Shown here piece after piece: positions 51,801 through 61,879 of a stretch of DNA of 64,000 nucleotides. Under the pieces are notes generated by a model. It did no database searches and was not told the DNA's origin. It worked only from the letters and a program-made list of their open reading frames with translations. The position numbers were made by a program, and so were the translations under genes. Each line of letters opens with the position of its first letter. The stretch's first letter is position 1. This DNA comes from Hyperoodon ampullatus. Its lineage: Eukaryota; Chordata; Mammalia; Artiodactyla; Ziphiidae. Location: positions 6,128,001-6,192,000 of the forward strand of contig OX457075.1 in assembly GCA_949752795.1 (NCBI GenBank), written 5' to 3'.

Positions 51801-52852
51801 ACCTCCAATTAAACATATTTTAGATAACATTGTCCCACAGGTTCCTGCAGCCATATTCCATTTTTAAAGCTTGTTTTCTCTCAGGTTTCTTTCAGATTCA
51901 ATGGTTTCTATAGATCTGTATTCTAGGGTTTTTGTTTTTTGTTTTTGTTTTTGCTTTTTGCAAAAAAGCAGTGTCAGTAAAACATATCCAGTGTATTTCA
52001 TTTTAAATGTATTTCTTTGTTCTAGAATTTAGAGTTAGCATTTTTGTAACATTTTATTTCTCTGCTGAATTTCCTAATTGCTTCCCTTATTATGCCCAAA
52101 ATTTCCTTAATGTTCTTCATCATGTTTTTAATATCTGTTTTAAATCCATTTATTTACTAATTCCAAAATCCGGTGTTATTTTGAAGTCAGTTTCTTTCTG
52201 GTTTTACTTTTGACTATGGACCACATTTTTCTTTTATTCATATATCTAATATTTTAAATCATATACTGGTGATATTCCATGATACATTGGAGAGCTTGTG
52301 ATTCTTTTCTCTAAAGAGTTCTCAGGGTCAGTAAGATTGTGTTTTTTGTAGGAACATTTGCTACTTTGTGCTGCCCTGCCAAGGGGAGGCCCTCAGGTGA
52401 AAACCAGTATAACACAAAACTCAGTAAATGCAGTTTTCGTCTTTCTGTTGTTGATTCCCTTCTCTCACCTTTTCTTGCCTGCCTTTGTTGTTGGAGTTTA
52501 AAAAATAATTTTTCAGAGTCTACATTTATCATTGATGAGAAGGCTAATCCAATGCAAGCTACTCTGCCATTATACTAAAGTAATCTTGAAAAGAAAAAAT
52601 TATCTTTTGGGTTTATTTATTTTTTACATCTACCTTGAAAAATTAAGTCAGAAGAGTTTGAAGAAACAAGTTTTTGATGATTTTTACCTTGATCCTAATG
52701 ATTGGGTTGTCATGTTTCATTTATAACAGAAAAAATCATGGAAGTGTACTTATTCTTTGGGACATGTAGGGACAGTTTTGGAAAACTAACCCAAATGTTC
52801 ATCTAATGATGTTATAAATCCATTTTGGAAACAATTAGTGCTTGACACATAC

Positions 52853-52891
<39 letters not shown>

Positions 52892-55670
52892 AAGTATTTG
52901 AGAATAGTGCATTTAACATGAATTATTCTAATGGAAATATATGTGTTTATTTTTCAGAACTTATGCTACTACCAAGGGTATATTGAAGGTTATCCACATT
53001 CTATGGTGATCATTAGCACATGTACTGGACTCAGGTTGTTATACATAATTTTATGGTTACAAAAAATGGAATTTTTAAGAAATAATTTTCAAATTTGAAA
53101 AATTATAATCAGAAGCTTTATTTTTAAATTAATTTTATTGGAGTATAGTTGATTTACAATGTTCTGTTAGTTTCTGCTGTACAGCAAAGTGAATCAGTTA
53201 TACATATACGTATACCCACTCTTTTTTAGATTCTATTCTCATATATAGGTCATTATAGAGTATTGAGTAGAGTTCCCTGTGCTATATGGTAGGTTCTTAT
53301 TAGTTATCTACTTTATATATAATAGTGTGTGTATGTCAATCCCAATATCCCAATTCATCCCACCCCACCTTCCCCCCTTGGTAACCATAAGTTTGTTTTC
53401 TACATCTGTGACTCTATTTATGTTTTGTAAATAGGTTCATTTGTACCTTTTTTTTAATATTCCACATATAAGTGATATCATATGATATATATCTTTCTCT
53501 GTCTGACTTACTTCACTCACTTCACTCAGTATGATAATCTTTAGGTCCATAGATTTTGCTAAAAATGGCATTATTTCATTCTGTATTTATGGCTGAGTAA
53601 TGTACCATTGTATATATGTACCACATCTTCTTTATCCATTTCTCTGTTGATGGACATTTAGGTTGCTTCCATGTCCTGACTATTGTAAAAAGTGCTGCAG
53701 TGAAATTTGGGGTACATGTATCTTTTCAAATTATGCTTTTCTGCAGATATATACCCAGGAGTAGGATTGCTGGATCATATAGTAGCTCTATTTTTAGTTT
53801 TTTAAGGAACCTCCATACTGTTCTCCATAGTGGCAGCACCAATTTACATTCCCACCAACAGTGTAGGAAGGTTCCCTTTTCTCCACACCCTCTCCAGTAT
53901 TTATTGCTTGTAGATTTTTTGATGATGGCCATTCTGACCTGTGTGAAGTGATACCCCATTGTAGTTTTGATTTGCATTTCTCTAATAATTGGTGATGTGA
54001 AGCATCTTTTCATGTGCCTCTTGGCCATCTGTATGTCTTCTTTGGAGGAATGTGTATTTAGATCTTCCACCCATTTTTTGATTGGGTTGTTTCATTTTTT
54101 GATATTGAGCTGTATGAGCTGTTTGCATATTTTGGAGATTAATCCCTTGTCGGTCGTTTCATTTGCAAATATTTTCTACCATTTTGTGGATGGTCTTTTT
54201 GTTTTGTTGATGGTTTCCTTTGCTGTGTAAAAGCCTTTGAGTTTAATTAGGTCTCATTTGTTTATTTTTGTTATTATTTTCATTACTCTAGGAGGTAGAT
54301 CAGAAAAAGATCTTGCTTCGGTTTATGTCAGAGAGTGTTCTGCCTATGTTTTCCTCTAAGAGTTTTATAGTATCCAGTCTTACATTTAGGTCTTTAATCC
54401 ATTTTGAGTTTATTTTTGTGTATGGTGTTAGGGAGTGTTCTAATTTCATTCTTTTACATGTAGCGGTCCAGTTTTCCCAGCACCACTTATTGAAGAGACT
54501 GTCTTTTCTCCATTTTATATTCTTGCCTCCTTTGTCATAGATTAGGTGACCATAGGTGCATAGGTTTATATCTGGACTTTCTAGCCTGTTCCATTGATCT
54601 ATATTTGTGTTATTGTGCCAGTACCATACTGTCTTGATTACTGTAGCTTTGTAGTATTGTCTGAAATCAGGGAACCTGATTCCTCTAGTCCATTTTTCTT
54701 TCTCAAGATTGCTTTGGCTATTCGGGGTCTTTTGTGTTTTCATATAAATTATGAAATTTTTTGTTCTAGTTCTGTGAAAAATGCCATTGGTTGTTTGATA
54801 GAGATTGCATTGAATCTGTAGATTGCTTTGGGTAGTGTAGTCATTTTCACAATATTGATTGTTCCAATCTAAGAACATGTTATATCTGTTTGTGTCATCT
54901 TTGATTTCTTTCATCAGTATCTTACAGTTTTCTGAATACAGGTCTTTTGCCTCCTTAGGTAGGTTAATTGCTAGGTACTTTATTCTTATTGATGTGATAG
55001 TAAATGGCATTGTTTCCTCAATTTCTCTTTCTGAGCTTTCATTAGTAGTGTATAGGAATGCAACAGATTTCTGCACATTAATTTTGTATCCTGTGACTTT
55101 ACCAAATTCATTGATGAGCCCTAGTAGTTTTCTGGTGGCATCTTTAGGATTTTCTATGTATAGTATCATGTCATCTGCAGACAGTTTAACTTCTTTTCCA
55201 ATTTGTATTTCTTTTTCTTCTCTGATTGCCATGGCTAGGACTTCCAAACTATGTTGAATGAAAGTGGAGAGAGTGGACATCCTTGTCTTGTTCCTGATCT
55301 TAGAGGAAATGCTTTCAGTTTTTCACTGTTGAGAATGATGTTTGCTGTGGGTTTGTCATATATGGCCTTCATTATGTTGAGGTAGGTTCCCTCTATGCCC
55401 ACTTTCTGGAAAGGTTTTATCATATATGGGTGTTGAATTTTGTCAAAAGCCTTTTCTGCATCTATTGAGATGATCATATTGTTTTTATTCTTCAGTTTGT
55501 TAATGTGGTGTATCACACTGATTGGTTTACGTATGTTGAAGAATCCTTGCATCATTGGGATAAATCCCACTTGATCATGGTGTATGATTCTTTTAATGTG
55601 TTGTCGGATTTGGTTAGCTAGTATTTTGTTGAGGATTTTTGCATCTATGTTCATCAGTGATATTGACCTG

Positions 55671-55712
<42 letters not shown>

Positions 55713-58700
55713 TACCTTTGTCTGGTTTTGGTATCAGGGTGATGGTGGCCTCATAGAATGAGTTTCTGAGTGTTACTTTCTCTGCAATTTTTTGGAATGG
55801 TTTGAGAAGGACATGTGTTAGCTCTTCTCTAAGTGTTTGATAGAATTCGCCTGTGAAGCCTTCTGGTCCTGGACTTTTGTTTGTTGGCAGTTTTAAAATC
55901 ACTGTTTCAATTTCAGTACTTGTGAGTGGTCTGTTTATATTTTCTATTTCTTCCTGGTTCAGTCTTGGAGGGTTGTATCTTTCTAAGAATTTGTCCATTT
56001 CTTCTAGGCTGTTCATTTTATTGGCATATAATTGCTTGTAGTAGTCTCTTATGATCCTTTGTATTTCTATGGTGTCAGTTTCAACTTCTCCTTTTTCTTT
56101 CTAGTTGTATTAATTTGAGTCCTCTCCCTTTTTTTTCTTCATGAGGCTGGCTAAAGGTTTATCAATTTTATTTATCTTCTCAAAGAACCAGCTTTTAGTT
56201 TCCGTGATCTTTGCTAAGTTATAAAGTGAGGCATGGCTTATAGTGGGAAATTGTCATTGGAAAAGCACAGCATGGAGACTTTTGTACTGTCTCCTACTCT
56301 TCTCCTAAATTAAGATTTTTTAGTGTATGTGGAGACCACAGAGTACTAATAGCTTGGTAAATACCAATAGCATTACTACTCTGTTCCACTCAGTAAATTT
56401 GTGGATACTCAGTAACTTTTTCTTACTTCACCACATATGGCTAAGAATGAAAATAACCTGCATACTATAAAAAAAAACTGATTGTGTCATTTTATTGACT
56501 TTGTGAAAAATGAACTATTTTATTTATTCACTTAGTTTTTGGAATTTTTAGGGGCTTACTACAATTTGAAAATGTAAGTTATGGAATTGAGCCCTTGGAG
56601 CCTTCAGTTGGTTTTGAACATGTGATTTATCAAATAAAACGTAGGAATACAAGTGCTTCTTTATATGCTGAGAAGGATATTGAGTCAAGAGAAAAGCCCT
56701 ATAAAATACAAATTATAGAGGTAAGTGATCAATTGAATAAGCTATATAGTTATTACTATGCAGCAATATAAAAAATGTATTTTTTCTGATAAAAACTTAT
56801 TTACATTAACATATGTATATGAGAGAGAGAAAGAGAGAGAGAGTGATACCAGAAACTTCATTACATATTGTAAGTCTTAAAACTAGTCATTCAGTTTTCC
56901 AGAACACCAAGATGGCATTTTCTGCTGTTAGTGGCATTTTTCCCTGTGATCCAGACCTTTGTTGTCTGCAGATGCTCTCCTTTCTCCATATCCATTATAT
57001 CAAAGTTTTGATATAATAAACATAAGTGACATTCACATAAATTCACATAAAATGAAGATACTTTTCTAGGATGCTGAGAAGAATCACTAGTGTCTTTTAA
57101 GGCAACTGCCTCAGGGTAGGCCATTACATTTTTTCTTATATCCTTATCCAGGGATGGAGAGACTGCTTCTACTGGCAAAGAAGACTCATCAGAATTTAGA
57201 AGTTTAGGGACTTCCCTGGTGGCACCATAGTTAGGAATCCACCTGCCAATGCAGGGGACATGGTTTCAATCCCTGGTCTGGGAAGATCCCACATGCCATG
57301 AAGCAACTAAGCCCATATGCCACAACTACTGAGCCTGCACTCTAGAGCTCACGAGCCACAACTACTGAGCCCGTGTGCCACAGCTACTGAAGCCCGCATG
57401 CCTAGAGCCTGTGCTCCGCAACAGGAGAAGCCACCACAATGAGAAGCCCGTGCACAACAACAAAGAGTAGCCCCCACTGGCCACAACTAGAGAAAGCCCG
57501 CGCACAGCAATGAAGAACCAACACAGCCTAAACAAACAAACAAACAAACAAATAAATAAATAATTATAAAAAATAGAATTTAGGGGTTTAGTGACCCCAG
57601 CTTCATCAGAGTTTCCCATATACCCCCATTCCAATTTTTAGGATCTTATTTCCTCCAGTAGACACCCTGTGAGGGTGGAAATTCAATTTGTGTTGTAGTT
57701 CATCCACTCACAAAATGAGATTCTGGGTTTGGTTTTCAACAATCTCAGCTCTGCACCAACAGTGGCTAAAGGTATTTTTCAAGAAAGACACCTCTCCAAG
57801 GAAACAGAACCAACATAATATATGTATATGTGTGTGTGTGTGTGTATACACACACATATATATTTGATGTAAACACACACACACACAAAGAGAGGGAGAA
57901 TGAGAGGATTTAGAGTAGACTGTAGACTGGCAGGCTGGAGACAAGGGAAGAGTTGTATTCAAGTCTAAAGGCAGTCAGCTGGAAGGATTCTTTCTTGCTT
58001 AAAAGGTAGTCTTTGTTCTAATAAGGCCTTCAACTAATCAGCTGAGCTCCACACATATTATGAAGGGTAATCTACTCCACTAAAAGTCCACCAATTTAAA
58101 TGTTTATCTTATCCAAAATCATTTTCACAGAGACATCCAGAGTAATTTTTGAACAAAAATCTGGGCATTCTGGCCCAGGCAAGTTCACAGAAAAAATTAA
58201 CCATCACACCAGGTGTACAAAATTTATTTCATATTTCCTCCAAAAGTTTTATTCTTTAATCTCTTACATTTCAATATATGATCCAATTTAATTTAATTTT
58301 TGTATGGAGTGAAGGAGGGCTCTAAGTTCATCATTTTTCATATGCATATCTAGTTTTCCCAACACCATTTGTTGAAAAGACTCATGTTTGTTCCACTGAA
58401 TCTTCATGGCCCTTTTTTTCAAACATCAGTTGACCACAGATGTTAGGGATTATTTCTGCACTTGCAATAATACTCCATTGATCTTATGTCTATTCTTATG
58501 CCAGAGCCACACTTTTTACTACTATGCCTTTGAAATAAGTTTTGGAATTAGTAAGTGTACATCCTTCAGTAATGTTCTTTTTCAAGATTGTTTTGGCTAT
58601 TCTTGATACTGTCAATCTCCAAATAAATTTTAAAATTCACTTATTTTCAATTCCCTGAAAAAGCAAGCTGGGATTCTGTTGATTCTGTAGATTAATCTTG

Positions 58701-61670
58701 GAAATATTGCCACTTAACAATATTAACTCGTCCTATCCATGAACATTGAGTAACTTTTTGTTTTTAGGTCTTCTTTAATTTTTTACCACAATCTTTTGTA
58801 TAGTTGTCTACAAGTTGTCAGCCAAACTTCTTATGTTAAATTTATTTCTACAAATTTTGTCATTTATATGCTATTTCATATTTAAAATTTTATTTCAAAT
58901 TTGGATTTCTCATTATTCATGTTTGGAAATGATTGACTTTTGTATACTGATTTCATATTCTGCAAACTTGTTTAAATTGGGTATTAGTTTTTTATTGTAC
59001 TTTTTGTAGTTTTCTAAGTATAAGATGATGTCATCTTAAATAAAGATTATGTTCTTCCTTTTCAATTACGAAAAGGAAGAAAAAAAATTGTCTTGGACCA
59101 ATTTTAAGAAAAAAGTCCACCACTATTAAGTATAATGTTAATGGTGAAATAATATAAAAACTTTCTGGAATTTTCAACTCACTTTACTCTCTGATAAAAT
59201 TCTCCTGCTTCACTTTCTATCTCACTTTCTCTGACTATTCCTTATACACTCATGTTCTAGATAATGATATTTCTTGTGTTATGTCTCAGGGTTTTGTTTG
59301 TCTTGTATATTGTCTTGTATATTTTTTCACGGCTTTATCTACTGTGATTTATAGATCTCCCACTCTTATTCCAATTTTTTCTGAGTTATTGTTCTTACAT
59401 TGGACATAATGACTGCCCAAGTTAAACAAAATACACAAACACACACATTAACTATCTACCTACTTATCTATTTATCTGTCTATATCGTCTGTCATCTATC
59501 ATCATCTTCATGTCCCTCTCACTTCCTGAATATTCTTACCAGTGGGCTTTGGTATCTTTTAACTTTAACTTTTTAATCCAACTATATTGCAATTGGATCA
59601 TTTAGTAGTGTTCTCCAATCTTCTTCCCTAGCTCCAATTCTTTAGTGTTTATTTGACCAAAGCAAACTTTCATGCAATTGATGTCAACTTTATATAGCAC
59701 ATTTCCAAGAAATTGGTTTCCTTTATTGGCTACTTTCATTTACTAAATAAAATAGCTTTTGAGGTCTTCTGAAATCTTAACACCTGCCCACCTTCCCAAT
59801 ATACAGATTTCTTGGCATTCTTTTATGCATCTTTGTCTTAAATTTTTAATTATTTTGCTAAAACGGACTGTATCTTTTCCCCATGAAAGCTTATTGTCCA
59901 GTAAATAAATGAATAAATTATAATCAACTAAATATCATCAATCCCTATCTCAAAGATGAAAATAAACAAGGATTACTTCAGGAAATGTAAGTCAACTAAC
60001 ACTTATGTTGCTTAAAACAAAGAAATAGCTTTGAATCCCTCAAACCATTAATATTTTGTTAGTTTCAATTAATATAAATGTTTATTTTTCTCCTCGAATA
60101 AAGTTCATTTCCTTGTTTAGGCACTTCAATGAAACTTTGGAATCCTATAAGCAAAACTATCATGAAGCATTCGGTGCTTCCTTTTGGATGGAAATGAAAA
60201 TAAACCAATTAGACCATAAGGGGATTTCATTTGCATTAAAAAAAAAAAAAAAAAAAAAAACCCCTCAAGTCTCCAAGGTTTTAAAAGAGAATTTTTAAAT
60301 GGAGGGAAAAAATGAATGATCATTCACCCCTAAATTTGTCTTACTGACCTATTGACTTTTTTTCCTTTAAATTACTATAATCTTCACTTTTCTCTGCTAA
60401 ATCCTGGATTTGTTTTTCTCTATTGCTCCTCTTTATATTAAGGAAAATGGTTTAACTAAAATGTGATAGTTTTGAACTTTCAAAGGATTAAATACCAGTG
60501 TAAAAAGAAAAAAATTCAGGCATTAAAATACGCATAATAAAAGTTTTCTCGGGCTTCCCTGGTGGTGCAGTGGTTGAGAGTCCGCCTGCCGATGCAGGGG
60601 ATACGGGTTCGTGCCCCGGTCCGGGAGGATCCTGGGTGCCGTGGAGCGGCTGGGCCCCTGAGCCAAGGCCGCTGAGCCTGCGCGTCCGGAGCCTGTGCTC
60701 CGCAACGGGAGAGGCCACAACGGTGAGAGGCCCGCGTACCACAAAAAAAAAAAAAAAAAAAAAAGTTTTCTCAATTTTTGAAATTTGATCCTCTTTTTCT
60801 GCTTCTATATATTTGTCCAGTGCTTATACGTGGTATGCTATTGTAGTAACAAACTATTTTGAGTTAACTGCACTACAGTCTTAAAGTGCCCACAAAGACT
60901 GTCTTCCAAATTTTCCCTAGTACATTCCTCCTAGGTTAACTTCATGTAGAAATAATGATGAACATAAGTAATATTTTATTAAACGTAGTTACAACAATTA
61001 TAACTTGTTGGCAGAGTGTAAGTCACACAGACCATAAGCCCATCAGGCCTCACATTTGTGCCTAATTTAACCACTGTGGTCTAATTAAATGACATCATAA
61101 CCAGATTCCACATCCTGAAATATCTATGGTGCAGTTTAAGAAACCCAGTCATTTTGTTTCTCTGTTGCTCACTTTTTTCTGTGGTGATTTATACAAGGAT
61201 TAGCTTTATCCTTCAGATGAAATCCCACCCCTCTAAACACAGAGATGTGCCCCTACTCTTTCAAGGCCATAGATAAAATCATACAGCATAATAATGTATA
61301 ATGGAATCATTAAACGAACATAAATATACACATAATGGCAAGTCAAGGGAAGAATTTCCTCAGGGAAAAGAATCATATGAGTAGCCCAGTACCAGTGAGG
61401 ATATGGAGGATGGAAGGTAGAGGAAAGTTATTTTCTGAGTAAATTAAGTGATTGATCAGGTGCGAAAGACATGACAAAGGCAATATTCTGAAAATGATTT
61501 CTATTTTCATATAGAAAACTGAATTTTCAATGTTGAATTTGTGAAGTAGTATATTACTTAAAATAATTAAATGATTCTTCAATTTTTATCTAAAGTTTGT
61601 GATTTTTTTTCAGCCACTTGCAGACTTCTCTCAGTATATAGAAATGCACGTTGTAGTTGAAAAAAATTTA
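33824..61670 (+). CDS. ADAM2: ADAM2 (fertilin beta), 5' part, seven exons
   Basis: Exons 33824-33878, 34456-34532, 40334-40389, 43914-43992, 52958-53034, 56552-56720 and 61614-61670 splice in phase into the first 190 residues. A signal peptide ([15 protein letters not shown]) is followed by the prodomain, and the metalloprotease-like domain starts near [13 protein letters not shown]. Diagnostic ADAM2 blocks that I recognise from the human protein are [58 protein letters not shown] and EKDIESR. Sequons lie at N76, N122 and N147. The family has a non-catalytic metalloprotease domain and pairs with ADAM1 to form fertilin on sperm. ADAM2 loss in mouse also removes ADAM3 from the sperm surface. 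The gene continues past the right edge. No lesion is seen in the visible part. Confidence 0.93.
34456..34532 (+). CDS. ADAM2: ADAM2 exon 2: start of prodomain
   Basis: Acceptor CCTTGCAG, donor GTAATT. Encodes [20 protein letters not shown] and a short GGVETY tail. ITVPEKI is the conserved beginning of the ADAM2-group prodomain. The preceding intron is only 577 bp. Confidence 0.92.
34533..35470. other. ADAM2 intron 2, no gene
   Basis: AT-rich. No transposon recognised with confidence. Confidence 0.35.
35470..35590 (+). mobile_element. L2-like LINE 3' end
   Basis: CTCCAGTGCCTAGAACAGTG and CTGGATACATAATAAAGG match the L2 3' terminus. Confidence 0.55.
37235..37443 (-). mobile_element. Young CHR-type SINE, reverse orientation
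   Basis: T-run then near-consensus reverse complement. Direct repeats GTGTCATGTCTT at 37224 and 37446. Sits in the inverted arm of the L1. Confidence 0.92.
37712..37916 (-). mobile_element. CHR-type SINE, reverse orientation, with G7 tract
   Basis: Direct repeats CCACACTGTTTT at 37700-37711 and 37917-37928. The tail is short and begins with seven Gs before eight Ts. A second SINE in the same L1 arm, slightly more diverged. Confidence 0.9.
40334..40389 (+). CDS. ADAM2: ADAM2 exon 3: prodomain
   Basis: Acceptor CCTGCCAG, donor GTAGGT. Encodes [18 protein letters not shown] plus two bases of a lysine codon. The block [12 protein letters not shown] is shared with human ADAM2. The preceding intron (5.8 kb) contains the 5'-inverted L1. 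Confidence 0.92.
40900..42560 (-). mobile_element. Very old L1-like fragments, antisense
   Basis: Scattered matches such as GACTTCATTGAATCTACAGA and CATTATTCCATTGTCTTCTG to reverse-complement L1. The boundaries are loose. Confidence 0.4.
42828..43039 (+). mobile_element. Young CHR-type SINE
   Basis: Near-consensus with an A tail. Direct repeats AAGAATACAAAAAGTT at 42812-42827 and 43040-43055. Confidence 0.93.
43300..43740. other. Decayed interspersed repeat of unknown family
   Basis: GACTTGAAGTAGTTGAGACA...AACATCCCAGGAAGGGGCAA...CAAATACCCTGAGATAAAAG resembles a common ancient mammalian repeat whose family I cannot name with confidence. Confidence 0.35.
43914..43992 (+). CDS. ADAM2: ADAM2 exon 4: prodomain
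   Basis: Acceptor TTTTACAG, donor GTATGA. The split lysine is completed, then [20 protein letters not shown] and LEQQFQ follow. FLP-NFRVY and GxMKPL match ADAM2. It contains the sequon NST. Confidence 0.92.
43993..45330. other. ADAM2 intron 4, no gene
   Basis: A TG/AT-rich microsatellite cluster lies near 44760-44850. Otherwise no feature recognised. Confidence 0.35.
45330..45790 (+). mobile_element. Old L1 ORF2 fragment, sense
   Basis: CTTGAGCAGAACTATCAACT then TGATCTCATCAACATTTGCA is L1 ORF2 in forward orientation. Short and diverged. Confidence 0.5.
45791..48010. other. ADAM2 intron 4, unresolved old repeat sequence
   Basis: No exon. The part 46080-48000 has the look of an old repeat (for example GCCAGCTGCTTCCAGATGAC at 47790), but I cannot assign a family. 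Confidence 0.3.
48610..48822 (-). mobile_element. Young CHR-type SINE, reverse orientation
   Basis: A 21-T run and near-consensus reverse complement. Direct repeats ACTTCTATACTTTT at 48599 and 48823. Confidence 0.92.
50473..50500 (+). repeat. (TG)n microsatellite
   Basis: TGTGTGTGCGTGTGTG-type run in the old L1. Confidence 0.8.
50630..50895 (-). mobile_element. Possible LTR fragment
   Basis: A GA-rich non-L1 block interrupts the antisense L1. Its left end (complement TTTATTTATTTCCACAAGAC) could be an LTR polyadenylation region on the minus strand. The family is unknown. Confidence 0.3.
50922..51270 (-). mobile_element. Old long-form CHR-type SINE, reverse orientation
   Basis: Reverse TTTATTTATTTATTTTTGGC tail, CAGTAGTTGTGGCTC repeats and head complement CCACCAGGGAAG. 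Imperfect flanking repeats GAAGCTGAAAGTTTTTA and CAAGCTGATAGTTTTTA. Confidence 0.88.
51414..51625 (+). mobile_element. Young CHR-type SINE
   Basis: Near-consensus with a 20+ A tail. Direct repeats AAAGAGGTTG at 51404 and 51626. Confidence 0.92.
52331..52957. other. ADAM2 intron 4 end, with (TG)n
   Basis: No gene. A pure TG run lies at 52855-52887, about 70 bp before exon 5. Confidence 0.6.
52958..53034 (+). CDS. ADAM2: ADAM2 exon 5: prodomain
   Basis: Acceptor TTTTTCAG. The peptide [20 protein letters not shown] then STCTGL and a split arginine match the ADAM2 prodomain closely. The donor GTTGTT is the weakest in the gene, but the phase (2 to 1) and the conserved TGLR|G junction support it. 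An antisense L1 begins about 75 bp downstream. Confidence 0.9.
54300..56016 (-). pseudogene. L1 ORF2 remnant: reverse transcriptase with frameshifts
   Basis: Three reverse frames (55654-56016; 55235-55654; 54300-55280) together cover the RT domain and part of the C-terminus. Visible motifs are [45 protein letters not shown] and [10 protein letters not shown] (CA)n run at 55674-55711 replaces a short ORF2 segment and breaks the frame. The residue before ADD is Ser in VKLSADD, where active L1 has LFADD. It is dead. Confidence 0.88.
55674..55711 (+). repeat. (GT)n microsatellite inside L1 ORF2
   Basis: About 19 GT units, giving a His-Thr repeat in the reverse frame. Confidence 0.95.
56552..56720 (+). 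CDS. ADAM2: ADAM2 exon 6: prodomain
   Basis: Acceptor TTTTTAG, donor GTAAGT. It completes the arginine and adds 56 codons, beginning [16 protein letters not shown] and including [13 protein letters not shown] and EKDIESREK. This is the largest and best conserved exon in the window. Confidence 0.94.
57207..57574 (+). mobile_element. Old long-form CHR-type SINE
   Basis: GGGACTTCCCTGGTGGCACC head, ACAACTACTGAGCC repeats and an (AAAC)n/(AAAT)n tail. Direct repeats AGAATTTAGAAGTTTA (57191) and AGAATTTAGGGGTTTA (57575). Confidence 0.92.
57790..58215 (+). mobile_element. L1M 3'UTR end, sense
   Basis: CAGGCTGGAGACAAGGGAAG, CAACTAATCAGCTGAGCTCC, GTCCACCAATTTAAATGTTT and the end AATTAACCATCACACC follow the old L1 3'UTR. 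(TG)n and (CA)n runs lie at 57828-57890. Confidence 0.65.
58230..59060 (-). mobile_element. Old L1 fragment, antisense
   Basis: CTAGTTTTCCCAACACCATT-TGTTGAAAAGACT and ATTCTGTAGATTAATCTTGG in reverse L1 order. Confidence 0.65.
59061..60550. other. ADAM2 intron 6, no gene
   Basis: AT-rich. An A-run of about 21 bp at 60240-60260 has no SINE body attached. Confidence 0.4.
60551..60760 (+). mobile_element. Young CHR-type SINE
   Basis: Near-consensus with a 22-A tail. Direct repeats AAAAGTTTTCTC at 60539-60550 and 60761-60772. Confidence 0.93.
60773..61613. other. ADAM2 intron 6 end, no gene
   Basis: No transposon or coding sequence recognised before exon 7. Confidence 0.4.
61614..61670 (+). CDS. 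ADAM2: ADAM2 exon 7: prodomain end and start of metalloprotease-like domain
   Basis: The acceptor is TTTTTTTTCAG and the donor GTAAGT. There are 19 whole codons: [19 protein letters not shown]. YIEMHVxVEK marks the first strand of the metalloprotease-like domain. The next exon lies beyond 64000. Confidence 0.9.
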
Positions 61671-61879
61671 GTAAGTATACTTTCACTTATTTGTCTTATG
61701 TTAATTTATATTAGCAATGGGAGGTTATAAAAAGTGTTGGAATAAATTTTTAACACAGGACAATAAATGATAATTTTTGCTTTATCTCTGCCTTAATGAA
61801 TTTAAATTACTAGTATCAGTAGTAAATTGGAAATCAAATCTCTATTAGTTTATTTTTAATTTCATATAATTAACATATT

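Larger units (their letters stand above)
48010..52330 (-). mobile_element. Ancient L1, antisense, carrying three SINEs
   Basis: The reverse-complement L1 order can be followed from the RT region (ACAATTATTCTTAGCATTCC) through the endonuclease region (TCTTTGGTGGAGCATTTTAC) to the 5' part at 51640-52330. Interrupted at 48610, 50630-51272 and 51414. Confidence 0.65.
53110..56226 (-). mobile_element. 5'-truncated L1 (about 3.1 kb), antisense
   Basis: The 3' end lies near 53110 (TTTTATTGGAGTATAGTTGA) and ORF2 runs backwards to 56226, where the element stops in the RT/endonuclease border. Much better preserved than the other L1s here. No clear target duplication was found, because the poly-A is nearly gone (short T-run). 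It fills most of ADAM2 intron 5. Confidence 0.88.

Noticed and set aside
54300..55280. 326-codon reverse frame as a host gene
   Set aside because: It is L1 ORF2 (RT and C-terminal part) with broken neighbouring frames.
60240..60260. Poly-A of a processed pseudogene
   Set aside because: No recognisable coding or SINE body precedes it and no flanking direct repeat was found.
33824..61670. Assigning this gene to ADAM32, ADAM18 or ADAM3
   Set aside because: These share general prodomain blocks, but [28 protein letters not shown] and YIEMHV together fit ADAM2 best.
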